From contig OY820613.1 of NCBI GenBank assembly GCA_963681975.1, forward strand, positions 2,108,001 to 2,172,000: a DNA stretch of 64,000 nt. The letters are read 5' to 3'. The stretch is from JANELJ01 sp024511395 (GTDB lineage: Bacteria; Pseudomonadota; Gammaproteobacteria; GRL18). Below the pieces are notes generated by a model. The model was not told the origin of the DNA and ran no database searches. It worked only from the letters and a program-made list of their open reading frames with translations. Within the stretch, counting starts at the first letter, position 1. Each line of letters starts with the position of its first letter. This document shows positions 16,005-25,191 of this stretch, piece after piece. A program made the position numbers and the translations under genes.

Positions 16005-17366
16005 TTAGGTTTTAGTAATTATTGTAATTGGGAAGTCAGCATTAAAGAAGTTTTTCAGGGCTTTAAACAGGTACCAACCATCCTTGCTACTGGCCAATTC
16101 ACGGATTGAATGCATGGCAAAGGTGGGAATACCGATATCCAGGGTTTTTACACCGATTTCTGCGGCCGTAATTGGGCCGATGGTACTGCCGCAGCCCATA
16201 TCGGTGCGTACCACAAAATTCTGCAGAGGTACTGCCGCCGCTGCAGCCATTACTTTAAACAGAGCTGTAGTCTCACTATTGGACGCATAGCGCTGGTTAG
16301 CATTGGTTTTAATAACCGGGCCATGGTTTATCAGAGGGCCGTGATTTGCATCATGCTTATCAGAAAAATTAGGATGTATGCCATGAGCATTATCCGCAGA
16401 AATAAGCATGGAACGGTCAATCAGACAGCTTAACTGTTCATTAGTATCAACCAAGCGTTCCAGTACGGATTTTAAAAACGGCCCCTGTGCACCGGAGCTG
16501 GAGGTACTGCCTACTTCCTCGTGATCACTGCAGATCAGCAGGCTGGTGACCGCATTATCAGCCGCCATTAATGACCGGGTGCCAACATAACAGCTCAGTA
16601 AGTTATCCAGACGGCTGCTGGCGATGAAATCATCTTCCAGCCCCACATAGGCAGCATGCTGGGTATCATAGAAACTCAGTTCATAATCCAGGATTTTATC
16701 AATATCCTGTTGTACATTCTGTTTTAGTAATTGAGTTATAAGAAAGTCATTTAATGTGGTGTTTTTCTTCTGCTCTGAATCCTGCACCAGAACTATCGGC
16801 GGAATATCCGTCTGGGCATTAATGGAGCGGTTTTTATTGGCATCCCGATCCAGATGTATAGCCAGACTGGGAATACTGGCAATTGCTTTTTTAAAATCCA
16901 CCAGTGCTGACTTAATATTTAGCTGTGAGTCCTGATAAACCACTTTGCCTGCCAGGGACAGGTCACGATCAAACCAGGGGTTTAACAGTACACCACCATA
17001 AACTTCAACCCCCAGTTTTAAACAGGACTGACTGGAAATTTCAGCATTAGGCTTAACTTTCAGACAGGGGCTGTCGGTATGCGCCCCAAGCATACGGATA
17101 CCGGTCTCAATAATGTTTTCCTTACCATAAATAAAGGAAATAATAGACGAGCCGTTGCGGGTAACATAATAACGTTCTCCCGTTTCCAGCTTCCATTGCT
17201 CAGATTCGCTTAATAACTTAAAGCCAGAGCTTTCAAGCAAGCGTATCTGCTGCTGTACAGCATGAAACGGTGTTGGCGAAGCATCCAGAAAATTAAACAG
17301 CCCCTGATTAAAATCAGTCCGTTCCAGTGGATCAATCTGTGCTGCTTTTTGCGGTTCTTTTTGCAT
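16005..17366 (-). CDS. apeB: M18-family aminopeptidase
   Basis: Cytosolic dinuclear zinc aminopeptidase of the M18 (aspartyl aminopeptidase) family, 453 residues against a usual 430 or so. Metal and catalytic residues visible: AHTDSPCLKVKP (His96 ligand, Asp98), DHEEVGSTSSSGA (catalytic Glu and ligand Glu), an Asp ligand region in SADNAHGIHPNFSDKHD, and the C-terminal His in PTFAMHSIRELAS. TDMGCGSTIGPI is a strong family marker. The stop codon TAA is only 2-4 nt from the target duplication of the IS4 copy, so the coding sequence escaped damage. The gene lies just downstream of the DUF2846 lipoprotein gene with an 18-bp gap. Confidence 0.94.
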   Translation of the reverse strand: MQKEPQKAAQIDPLERTDFNQGLFNFLDASPTPFHAVQQQIRLLESSGFKLLSESEQWKLETGERYYVTRNGSSIISFIYGKENIIETGIRMLGAHTDSPCLKVKPNAEISSQSCLKLGVEVYGGVLLNPWFDRDLSLAGKVVYQDSQLNIKSALVDFKKAIASIPSLAIHLDRDANKNRSINAQTDIPPIVLVQDSEQKKNTTLNDFLITQLLKQNVQQDIDKILDYELSFYDTQHAAYVGLEDDFIASSRLDNLLSCYVGTRSLMAADNAVTSLLICSDHEEVGSTSSSGAQGPFLKSVLERLVDTNEQLSCLIDRSMLISADNAHGIHPNFSDKHDANHGPLINHGPVIKTNANQRYASNSETTALFKVMAAAAAVPLQNFVVRTDMGCGSTIGPITAAEIGVKTLDIGIPTFAMHSIRELASSKDGWYLFKALKNFFNADFPITIITKT

Positions 17367-17383
17367 AGTTTGTATATTAGGGC

Positions 17384-17872
17384 TTATTGTTCCGCATGGA
17401 TATTATAGGTTGAAGGATTCACTTTAGCCGGTACCACATATTTTCTGCTGGGCAACAATTTCATGGCTTCCTCTTTAGAAACTTCGGTAAATATCGGCTT
17501 GCTCCCCAGCACTTCGTATTCTACATCCACCCGGACATAATAGGTTTTGCCGGCCTGAACATCCAATGTGATAGAAGAACCCTGTTCCTCATTACGGTCA
17601 TCCACTGTATAAGTATGCTTCCCGGTTGTGGCAAAAACATAGAAATAACTGTCCTGCGCCATGGCACCCACAATCTGTTTACCTTCTGAAACCTGAAAGC
17701 GATAGGTGGAACCGATAAAGCCGGGGGTGCGGTAAAAATAAATCAGCGCCTGATCGGACTTTGCCTCAGGAAACACCTTTTCCTGAGAATAATCAACCGA
17801 TGCACAGGCTGAAAGAATAAGCAGTACCGTTAATATTGTTAGTATTGATACGGTATTAATTAACCTTTTCAT
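17384..17872 (-). CDS. DUF2846 lipoprotein
   Basis: 162-residue protein with a Sec signal and lipobox ILSACAS, so a lipid-anchored envelope protein. The mature part carries the DUF2846 pattern: ALIYFYRTPGFIGS near residue 45, then a beta-rich core (GSSITLDVQAGKTYYVRV). The function of the family is not known. It is followed 18 bp later by apeB on the same strand. Confidence 0.85.
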   Translation of the reverse strand: MKRLINTVSILTILTVLLILSACASVDYSQEKVFPEAKSDQALIYFYRTPGFIGSTYRFQVSEGKQIVGAMAQDSYFYVFATTGKHTYTVDDRNEEQGSSITLDVQAGKTYYVRVDVEYEVLGSKPIFTEVSKEEAMKLLPSRKYVVPAKVNPSTYNIHAEQ

Positions 17873-17943
17873 TACTTCCTCTTTTGCTCATTATTTTAAA
17901 ATAAGTGTTTTCAGTCTTTTAAACAAACTTTGAGAATGAGCCT

Positions 17944-18969
17944 TCAGCTGGAAAGTGCCTCAGCACATTCCTTAATTAATTCATGTCCCCTGTATATAAA
18001 GCCGGTATAAATCTGCACCAGTTGTGCCCCGGCTGCTATTTTTTCCTGAGCATCCTGTGCAGAAAAAATACCGCCCGCAGCAATAATGGGCAGTTTTCCC
18101 TGTAGTTGTTCAGCCAGCACCTTAACCACATTGGTAGACTGCTGATATACGGGTACACCACTTAAACCGCCCTGCTCTTCTGCATTGGGCAGGCCTTTTA
18201 CTGCATCCCTGGAAATAGTGCTATTTGTCGCTATAACCGCATCAATGCCTTTTTCCAGTAAGAGATCGGCAATCAGTTTGATATCATTATCTTCCATGTC
18301 CGGGGCTATTTTTACTGCCAGGGGAACATAGCGATCCGTTTGCTCTGCCAGAACGGTCTGTTCAGATTTAAGTGTTTCCAGTAAATGTTTTAGTTCATCA
18401 CCAAACTGTAGGGTTCTCAACCCCGGGGTATTGGGGGATGAAATATTAATAGTAATATAATCGGCATAGAGATAGACCGCCTGCAGACAATGCTTATAGT
18501 CATCCACAGCAGATTCAACAGGTGTATCAAAATTTTTCCCAATATTAATACCCAGAATAATATTGCTTCTATCCGCCTGTTTCACCTGCTCAATTAAATG
18601 TTCCACCCCTTTATTGTTAAAACCCATACGGTTAATAATAGCCTGGGCTTCTGGAATTCTAAATAAACGCGGTCGTGGATTACCCGGCTGTGGCCTGGGT
18701 GTTATGGTGCCCACTTCAATAACGCCAAAACCTACTGAGGATAGTCCGTTAATAAAATCGGCATTTTTATCCAGACCTGCGGCCAGGCCCACACGATTAG
18801 GGAAAGTCAGCCCCATGACTTCTACCGGAGCATACACCGGTTTACCGAAAATAAACGACGATAGGCCCATAGTATACACCAGTTTAATCATTTTCAAACC
18901 GAGCAAATGCGCTTTTTCAGCTTCGATACTAAAAAAAAGGCGGCGTATTAGGGAATAACTTAAAGGCAT
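17944..18969 (-). CDS. pyrD: Dihydroorotate dehydrogenase (quinone), class 2
   Basis: Membrane-associated class 2 dihydroorotate dehydrogenase, fourth step of pyrimidine synthesis, passing electrons to quinone. 341 residues, the normal length. The N-terminal amphipathic part (LIRRLFFSIEAEKAHLLGL) is the membrane-docking and quinone-tunnel domain that defines class 2. FMN and orotate motifs: GLAAGLDKNAD, TITPRPQPGNPRPRLFR, MGFNNKG, NISSPNTPGLR with the catalytic Ser, IAPDM, ATNSTISR, GLSG, and IAAGGIFSAQDA. No defects are visible. Transcribed toward the DUF2846 gene with a 71-bp gap. Confidence 0.97.
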   Translation of the reverse strand: MPLSYSLIRRLFFSIEAEKAHLLGLKMIKLVYTMGLSSFIFGKPVYAPVEVMGLTFPNRVGLAAGLDKNADFINGLSSVGFGVIEVGTITPRPQPGNPRPRLFRIPEAQAIINRMGFNNKGVEHLIEQVKQADRSNIILGINIGKNFDTPVESAVDDYKHCLQAVYLYADYITINISSPNTPGLRTLQFGDELKHLLETLKSEQTVLAEQTDRYVPLAVKIAPDMEDNDIKLIADLLLEKGIDAVIATNSTISRDAVKGLPNAEEQGGLSGVPVYQQSTNVVKVLAEQLQGKLPIIAAGGIFSAQDAQEKIAAGAQLVQIYTGFIYRGHELIKECAEALSS

Positions 18970-19025
18970 GAAGACTACTTTTTAAGAGGGCTTTCTAGAC
19001 TATTCATTATAACTCAATAAGCGGA

Positions 19026-19313
19026 TTATTGAGACAAAAAGAGATAGATACCGAGCACAGCACCGGTCACAGCAATACTGAGATTCATAAACAGAATTTT
19101 ACGAGTGGTGGGTGTTTTTTCCTGTTTCATATAGGTTAAAGCACCAAAAGCCGAAATAACCATGACAATTTCACAGAAAAAAACGGCAATAACCGTTGCA
19201 ATTTTAACCCCGCCGCCCCATTGCTGGGTAAAGGAAAGATAGACCATAGTTAAACCTATAACAGCCGCAAAAGGAGGTACCAGAGAAGCGTAATACCAGA
19301 TACTTTTCTTCAT
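19026..19313 (-). CDS. Small three-helix membrane protein of unknown function
   Basis: 95 residues with three hydrophobic segments (YASLVPPFAAVIGLTMVYL, IATVIAVFFCEIVMVISAFG, ILFMNLSIAVTGAVLGIYLF) separated by short loops, with a charged loop MKQEKTPTTRK that by the positive-inside rule faces the cytoplasm. No family is recognised. It precedes pyrD by 56 bp on the same strand. Confidence 0.7.
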   Translation of the reverse strand: MKKSIWYYASLVPPFAAVIGLTMVYLSFTQQWGGGVKIATVIAVFFCEIVMVISAFGALTYMKQEKTPTTRKILFMNLSIAVTGAVLGIYLFLSQ

Positions 19314-19428
19314 TTGTAAACTTTCCCTAAACTCTATAAATCAGCAATAAAGCTTTTGAGTATATTACAATCACGGCTCAAATCATAGAGTATTTTAGCT
19401 CGGCTTTCTGACGCTGAGAGATATGCTC

Positions 19429-20121
19429 CTAGGCATGGAGGTAATTGTCCAGCTGGTACTGCTGCCTAGGATTAAGGTGTTTTATCTCACCGCCAATAAA
19501 AGTGCATCGTGCAGGATAAGGCTCAAAATGGATATAGCGGACATCCACATGACAGTCCAGCTGCAGGAACCCCATATCTATATGACAGGGAACCAGCGGA
19601 TTTTCATCCACAGGTTGCGGCCAGTAACCTTCTACGGTAAATAATATACCATTAGTGGACAGGTTGCTGACCTATCCCTGGTACACCGAATCACGGATAG
19701 TCACCATGGATGGGGAATCAATGCTGACCCGAAAGCCTTTACGGCGCTGACCTTTTTCAATACGGGCCGGGATCTGTATTTCATAAAGGATATCACCGTC
19801 ATCCAGAATAATATTACTAACTCTGGAGTGAAAAGAATACACTTCATGTTCTTTATTAGCTTGAGATTCCACAAAAACGGGATCATTGCGTTCCAGAATT
19901 AAAATACCATCCGGTGACTGTTCCGCTACAATCAGGCTGCCGCGTTTCTTATCAAGAGTTACAGCCCGGGTTAATACGGGTACACCATCAGAGGAAAAAA
20001 TAGTCAGGCTATTCTTATCCTTAAGCTGATAGATAAACTCTTCCCGGAGCAGTTTTTCCAGGCTTTCAGTAGCGCGATCCTTATGAAACAGTTTTAAATT
20101 TAAAAAATCAAATAAAGCCAT
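19429..20121 (-). pseudogene. YcgR-like PilZ protein with an in-frame amber stop
   Basis: The frame from 20121 codes 149 residues and stops at TAG (19672-19674), then continues open in the same frame for 80 codons to another stop at 19429. The PilZ c-di-GMP motif is divided by the stop: the RxxxR part (GQRRKGFRVSI) lies before it and the NxSxxG part (VSNLSTNGILFTVEG) directly after it. The total of about 230 codons equals a normal YcgR-like protein with an N-terminal YcgR domain. The missing residue was probably Trp or Gln. This is most simply a nonsense mutation; without suppression the product cannot bind c-di-GMP normally. The 3' part shows normal codon use, so the mutation looks recent. 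Confidence 0.85.
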
Positions 20122-20154
20122 TTTTATTACCTGCCTTGCGGCAATATATTGCCG

Positions 20155-20700
20155 TTAAACCTTACCCCATTGTATAATTCTTTGAATTTTCTGCTGTCTT
20201 GCCAGTTCAGTTTCCGGTGTATATTCCAGATATTTCTGGCTGCCCTGTTCCAGTTCCAGCAGCTGAGCAAAAAAAGGATTTTCCTCAAACTGCAAGCCGT
20301 CCGGTCTGTTTATTGTTGCCAGCTCTTCACCTTTATTAACATTATTACTATTAACATGGCTGTGGATTATTTCAGCAATTAAATAATCCCCCAGATCCTG
20401 CTGTGTTTCATGTCTTACAACCGAATTGGTCAGTGCACTGAGAGCGCCGCCAATTCCCCCTATTAAGCCTCCAAAAACCACCCCACCAAGCAATCTGGAA
20501 CCTTCACTGGCTTCATCATCCGTCTGTTGGCGATAGAATTTGGAAATAATCGGTAAATACTGCAGGGGATTGATAATATCCAGAATATCGGCAAAATCAA
20601 AGCCGTCCTTTCCCCAGAATGGTTCATCTTTTTGCGCCGGCTTTTCAGTCAGTGAACGGGAAATTTGAGAAATATAGGTTTGAAGAGACTGTAGTTCCAT
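20155..20700 (-). CDS. Conserved hypothetical protein with a Gly-rich segment
   Basis: 181 residues. The central part FADILDIINPLQYLPIISKF followed by a glycine-rich hydrophobic stretch (LLGGVVFGGLIGGIGGALSA, two to three turns able to sit in a membrane) resembles a conserved but uncharacterised proteobacterial family often found near flagellar or PilZ genes; this is from memory of the pattern and not certain. It lies 33 bp upstream of the PilZ gene on the same strand, so they are likely one operon. An IS5 copy was inserted 5 bp before its ATG, separating it from its native promoter. Confidence 0.65.
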   Translation of the reverse strand: MELQSLQTYISQISRSLTEKPAQKDEPFWGKDGFDFADILDIINPLQYLPIISKFYRQQTDDEASEGSRLLGGVVFGGLIGGIGGALSALTNSVVRHETQQDLGDYLIAEIIHSHVNSNNVNKGEELATINRPDGLQFEENPFFAQLLELEQGSQKYLEYTPETELARQQKIQRIIQWGKV

Positions 20701-20705
20701 AATTC

Positions 20706-22203
20706 GTTCAACCTGAATAATACCGTTTTAAGCCTGACATCAAGCCAGGTTTAAAGCAGCTGATTGCCCCGGTTTGATAAAAAACCCCATCAAACCGGAA
20801 ATAATTTTGAGCCACAAAAGCCGGAGCTTATTGATGCTCTTTCTTAAGTTATGTCCAGCGGCTACCATAACCACATTAATGGCATCACCGACTGTGCCTT
20901 TGAGGTAGCAGCGATCTAAACGGCCATCGTTTTTCATATGACCGATTTCAGGCTCAATCGCACTGCGCCGTTTTAATGCCTTTTTAATACTTCGGGTAAC
21001 GCCTCGCTTCTGACCTGAGATAAAAACTTTAGTGTCTTTTACTTCATGTCCACGATAACCCCGGTCAACAAAGCATTGTTCCGGCTGTACGGCTGTAAAC
21101 TGTTTTATCTGTTCCAGTTGTGGCAGCAAGGTATGTCCATCATAAGGATTGCCCGGACGACTTTGAGCGCCAATAACAAAGCCTTCCTTGTTAGTTACCG
21201 CAATACTGGTTTTAACTCCAAATTCATAAGGCTTATGAGCTTTGCCTTTACTGATACACTCGACTTCAGGAGCATGTAAACTGTAAAGCTTGTTCTTACT
21301 GTGCTGCTCCTGCTCAATCAGTTTCTGAGCCTGTTCCAGTGCCGCTTCAAACAATGACTGAATATCAACAGAATAGTTGGGCAGTTGTCGTTCAATATCC
21401 CGTTTAACACGACCTAAACGGGATTTCAGTTTATTGTTCATTTTCTTCATGCGTTTAAACTGTTTTGCATAAGCATAACGACTGGTCATTAGTACATATT
21501 GCGGCCCAACCCGATTATAGTTCTGGCGCAGTTTAATACCGTGCTCTTTGGACAGTTTAACCAGGTTTTCTCCGGCTTTGTTCAGGAGCTTTGAATCGGT
21601 TGGAAAAGCGATGTTCTTTTCCTGTACGGTAGTATCTACCGTGACTTTCTTTAAACTACCGGGCTTTATGGTTTTACTCTTTAGTCCGGCTTTAATGGTT
21701 TCAATCAGTAATTTTTCACTGCCTGATTTACCCGGCCGGTTACGCCATTTGGTCATGGTCACAGGGTGTATAGGCATTTTATGCTGAAAGTATTCTTCAC
21801 CACAGAAATACTGCCAGTACGGATTTTCTGTCCAGCCTTTTACTACCTGTTCATCCGATAAATCATGCAGGTGTTTCAGGTAATGCAATCCTGCAATCAA
21901 TCGAGTGCGTATGGCAGGAGCACCTTTAGTGGATACAAACAGAGCGCCCCATTCTTTATCAGGACTTTCCCAGTCTATGTGTTTTGATAACTTAATCAAC
22001 TCATGGTTTATGTCCAGGATGTTTTCAAGGCGCATCCTGAACAGGTCTTCCTGAGGTATTTTTGGCTGTTTCTCTGGCTTCATTCTGGTCTGGAAATTTG
22101 CAAGGTAATAAGGGTTATTTTACCAAAAACCTGCAAATTTAACACCCATAATTCGCCAATATTTCTTTATAAATCAATGTGCTATGATTTATTCAGGTCG
22201 GAC
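20706..22203 (-). mobile_element. IS5-type element (lineage B)
   Basis: Complete 1498-bp copy with the 6-bp duplication TAATTC (20700-20705 and 22204-22209), a departure from the usual TAWWTA. The left flank touches the start codon of the gene at 20155-20700. Terminal repeats are the lineage B form GTCCGACCTGAATAAAT. Confidence 0.95.
20740..22083 (-). CDS. IS5-type transposase (lineage B, most diverged copy)
   Basis: 447 residues with the catalytic triad Asp150, Asp340, Glu377 retained. It is lineage B by MKPEKQ, HIDWESPDKEW and KGWTENPYWQYFC. Private substitutions include NILDINHE, MTSRYAYAKQ, NKAGENL and RKSINKLRL, more than in any other copy, so it is probably the oldest intact one in the window. 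Confidence 0.9.
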   Translation of the reverse strand: MKPEKQPKIPQEDLFRMRLENILDINHELIKLSKHIDWESPDKEWGALFVSTKGAPAIRTRLIAGLHYLKHLHDLSDEQVVKGWTENPYWQYFCGEEYFQHKMPIHPVTMTKWRNRPGKSGSEKLLIETIKAGLKSKTIKPGSLKKVTVDTTVQEKNIAFPTDSKLLNKAGENLVKLSKEHGIKLRQNYNRVGPQYVLMTSRYAYAKQFKRMKKMNNKLKSRLGRVKRDIERQLPNYSVDIQSLFEAALEQAQKLIEQEQHSKNKLYSLHAPEVECISKGKAHKPYEFGVKTSIAVTNKEGFVIGAQSRPGNPYDGHTLLPQLEQIKQFTAVQPEQCFVDRGYRGHEVKDTKVFISGQKRGVTRSIKKALKRRSAIEPEIGHMKNDGRLDRCYLKGTVGDAINVVMVAAGHNLRKSINKLRLLWLKIISGLMGFFIKPGQSAALNLA

Positions 22204-22264
22204 TAATTCAACTCATTTCTGTGCAAATAATTCATTGTAGTTTGAATAATGCAAACTTTAAGCC

Positions 22265-22298
22265 AAAAAAAAGCACATCATTGTTGATGTGCTTTTTT
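22265..22298. terminator. Bidirectional intrinsic terminator after rpoS
   Basis: AAGCACATCA (22271-22280) and TGATGTGCTT (22285-22294) form a 10-bp stem with a TTGT loop, flanked by A and T runs on either side, so it works on both strands. It lies about 43 bp beyond the rpoS stop and would end the nlpD-rpoS transcript. Confidence 0.85.
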
Positions 22299-22340
22299 AG
22301 TACGGGCAGATACCCGAATTTCAGAATAGAACTCTAATTG

Positions 22341-23414
22341 TTAATCATGATGCAGAAGATTTTCGCTGGTATAACCGTCTTTTTCCAGAATTTCCCGAAG
22401 TCGTTTCAGGGCTTCCAGCTGGATCTGGCGGACACGTTCACGGGTTACACCAATCTCATTACCCACTTCTTCCAGGGTCGCTGTGTCGTAACCATGCAGG
22501 CCAAAGCGACGCTCCACCACTTCTCTCTGCTTATCATTAAGCTGAAGCATCCACTTATCCAGATTGTCACGCATATTTTCATCGCGCAGGAAAGCAAAAG
22601 GCTCAGGATTAATAGTATCAGGAATTGCATCCAGTAAGGGTCGATCCGCATCGGTTCCCATAGGTACATCAATAGAAGAAATACGTTCATTCAGGTTGAA
22701 CATCTTCAACCGGCTTGTCCAGCGCCTCGGCAATTTCTTCCGGAGTAGGCTCATGATCCAGCTTCTGGGTCAGTTCCCGGGCAGCCTGCAGGTAAATATT
22801 GATTTCTTTAACTACGTGGATAGGCAGACGAATAGTACGGGTCTGGTTCATCAGCCCACGTTCTATGGTCTGACGGATCCACTAGGTGGCATAAGTAGAA
22901 AAACGAAAACCCCGCTCGGGATCAAATTTTTCCACTGCACGGATTAAACCCAGATTACCTTCTTCAATTAAGTCCAGTAAGGGCAGGCCTCGATTGAGAT
23001 AGCGTCGGGCAATTTTAAAACCACCAGGCGCAGATTACATTCAATCATGCGCTTACGGCCTTCTTCTATACCCTTTTAAGCCATTCTGGCGTATTTCACT
23101 TCTTCTTCCGCAGTAAGAAGTGAAGCAAAGCCAATTTCATTCAGATAAAGGCGTGTTGCATCCATATCACCTCTGGACAGGGAACGCCCGGAAGTTTCTT
23201 TGTCAGCAATCACTTTTCTTTTTTTTGCTTTAGGTTTTACAGCCGCTTTTGAAACAGAACTGGAAGCAGTGTCCGTAGTATTAAAAGCATCGGTATCAAC
23301 CGTTATATTAGTTGCCTGCACAGCCAAGTCATTATCCTCAGTATCAAGCACTTCGATCAAAGTATCTGAAGACAATGTAGTCATTGTCTTCAGACCATGA
23401 TCTTTAGATTCCAT
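22341..23414 (-). pseudogene. rpoS: rpoS (stationary-phase sigma factor), decayed by four lesions
   Basis: Remains of the sigma-38 gene, in its conserved place downstream of nlpD. The recognisable order is: region 1.2 (DATRLYLNEIGFASLLTAEEEV), region 2 (FDPERGFRFSTYAT), region 3 (TRTIRLPIHVVKEI) and region 4 (GVTRERVRQIQLEAL). Lesions relative to the expected frame: TAA at 23076-23078 after KYARMA, where Gln is expected; a two-base gain near 23015-23020 after CNLRLVV; TAG at 22882-22884 in place of the first Trp of STYATWWIRQ; and a loss of about 11 bases near 22698-22706 before NLNERI, probably between short repeats. Together they cut the -10-binding region 2 and region 3. Region 4 alone remains open as a 137-codon frame. 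No functional sigma factor can be made. Confidence 0.93.
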
Positions 23415-23428
23415 TAAATCACCCCTTA

Positions 23429-24481
23429 TTAATGGTTTGGCAGATAACTGATCGGATTGACAGGCTTGCCATTTTTTCGAATTTCAAAATGCAGCTTGTA
23501 CCGATTGGTTCCCGAACGTCCCAGATGGGCAATATTCTGCCCTTTTTTAACTAACTGACCCTCATTAACCAGTAATTGCTGGTTATGGGCATATGCACTC
23601 AAATAGGTATCATTATGTTTAATAATAACAAGCCGGCCATATCCGACTAAACCCTGTCCGCTGTATACCACTTTTCCAGCTTCTGCAGACTTGATCAGGG
23701 TTCCCTTGGGAGCACTAATATCAATGCCCTTCTTACCACTTCCTGGTGAATAGCGCTGAATAATTTTTCCTTTTACTGGCCATATCCACTTTAAGCGTCT
23801 ATTTCCCTTAAACGCTGCGGTTTTATTTTTACTAACCGCTTTTGTCGTGCTACCACGTTTTACACGGCTGCCCGTATTTTTTTTACTGCTTCGAGTTTTA
23901 GTACTCGTTATTGTTTTTTTGCTGGAAGACTTCTGTTTATATTTACTGCTACTATTATGGCGTCCCGAACTGCCTGAAACTTTAGTTTTTGAGCTACTTT
24001 TTGTACTACCTTTAGAGACATATTTTTTTGAACTACCGGATGATGAAGTCCGGGCTGTTTTTTTGTAACTTGAAGCTGTATGCCCTGAATAAGCTGGCCG
24101 TATGCGAAGTTTCTGGCCCGAATATATTCGATAAGGTGATTTAATATGATTGTTATAGGCAATCTGTTTATAATCCAGCCCATATTTCCAGGCTGTTGAA
24201 TATAAGGTATCTCCTTTTCTGACCGTATAATAATACGGTAAAGGGCCATTGTGGTAATTCTTACTGCTATATTTTGAACCTCGCTGTTCAACCGGTGCAT
24301 AAGTCGATGTACAGGACGACAAAAAAACCGTTAAAAAAAAAGCGGTCAGAGTTATTAATAAAAAACCCGTAAAACCATTCAGACGTCCCATCCCGGGTAA
24401 CTGTTTTAATATGATTTGCCAGTATTCTGTCTCCTGGATTTTCAACAAAAGTCCGAGATTTATAGGACTATTCATTGTCAA
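23429..24481 (-). CDS. nlpD: NlpD-like lipoprotein, murein hydrolase activator
   Basis: Envelope lipoprotein that activates amidase AmiC at division. Domains: signal and lipobox FLSSCTS near residue 57, LysM from about 86 (YYTVRKGDTLYSTAWKYGL) to 130, a long Ser/Lys/Thr-rich linker (about 135-225), and a C-terminal LytM/M23 domain (KGIDISAPKGTLIKSAEAG to LHFEIRKNGKPVNP). The active-site residues of true M23 peptidases are not all present, as in NlpD. An internal ATG at 24391 (MGRLNGFTGFLL) would give a more typical signal peptide and may be the true start. 14 bp upstream of the decayed rpoS; in E. coli the main rpoS promoter lies within nlpD. Confidence 0.9.
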   Translation of the reverse strand: MTMNSPINLGLLLKIQETEYWQIILKQLPGMGRLNGFTGFLLITLTAFFLTVFLSSCTSTYAPVEQRGSKYSSKNYHNGPLPYYYTVRKGDTLYSTAWKYGLDYKQIAYNNHIKSPYRIYSGQKLRIRPAYSGHTASSYKKTARTSSSGSSKKYVSKGSTKSSSKTKVSGSSGRHNSSSKYKQKSSSKKTITSTKTRSSKKNTGSRVKRGSTTKAVSKNKTAAFKGNRRLKWIWPVKGKIIQRYSPGSGKKGIDISAPKGTLIKSAEAGKVVYSGQGLVGYGRLVIIKHNDTYLSAYAHNQQLLVNEGQLVKKGQNIAHLGRSGTNRYKLHFEIRKNGKPVNPISYLPNH

Positions 24482-24562
24482 TGATAATCCAGTAACTTAT
24501 ACAGGAACAGTAGCAAGTACAGGAGCAAGACAGGTTTTGCATCATTTTCTTTCATGTTATAC

Positions 24563-25144
24563 TTATATTTTGTAAATAATATAAGCAATTACCCCAACAA
24601 ACACAACGAACCAACCCAAAAAGTCAATGTAATGCTTTAACTTCTGCTCCATCTCCTTGCCACCCCATTTCATTAATCCTGCAACCAGAAAGAAACGTGA
24701 CCCTCTGCCTATAGCAGAAGCAATAACAAAAGGTAAAAACAGCATCCCCATAATACCCGCTGTAATGGTAAAGACCTTATAGGGTATAGGAGAAAAACCG
24801 GCAATAAATATGGCCCAGAAGCCCCACTTATCAAACCATTCCTTAGTGGTTAAATAGTGCTGTTCCCATCGCCCACCGTCAGCTATAAACGCTTGAATTA
24901 CATCAAAAAACCAGAAACCTATTGCATACCCCAACATACCGCCGGCAACCGATGCCACAGTGGTTATCAGGGCATAACGTATAGCTCTGTCCGTTCTGGA
25001 CAGAGCCATTGGAGCCAGCATTACATCCGGGGGTATAGGAAAAAAAGACGACTCTGCAAAGCTTAACCCCGCTAGATATCGTTCCGCATGAGGATGCTTT
25101 GACCACTGCATAACCTTGTCATATAGCCTGGAAAAAAACTTCAT
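24563..25144 (-). CDS. yqaA: YqaA family inner-membrane protein (VTT/DedA superfamily)
   Basis: 193 residues with about four membrane segments and the VTT/DedA signature FAESSFFPIPPDVMLAPMAL near the N-terminus, followed by GGMLGYAIGFWFFD and the second conserved loop FIAGFSPIPYKVFTITAG. The ATG at 25144 (MKFFSRLYDK) is preferred to a TTG nine bases upstream. Between pcm and nlpD on the same strand, an arrangement common in sulfur-oxidising and other gammaproteobacteria. DedA-superfamily proteins move lipid carriers or lipids; the substrate here is unknown. Confidence 0.88.
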   Translation of the reverse strand: MKFFSRLYDKVMQWSKHPHAERYLAGLSFAESSFFPIPPDVMLAPMALSRTDRAIRYALITTVASVAGGMLGYAIGFWFFDVIQAFIADGGRWEQHYLTTKEWFDKWGFWAIFIAGFSPIPYKVFTITAGIMGMLFLPFVIASAIGRGSRFFLVAGLMKWGGKEMEQKLKHYIDFLGWFVVFVGVIAYIIYKI

Positions 25145-25191
25145 TAATAGCAATACCCTGAATTAATACCTGAGTTAATAAAAATATAGAT

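Noticed and set aside
22341..23414. Programmed frameshifting or read-through to make RpoS
   Set aside because: Four lesions of different kinds, none with a slippery heptamer and pseudoknot context; decay explains them better.
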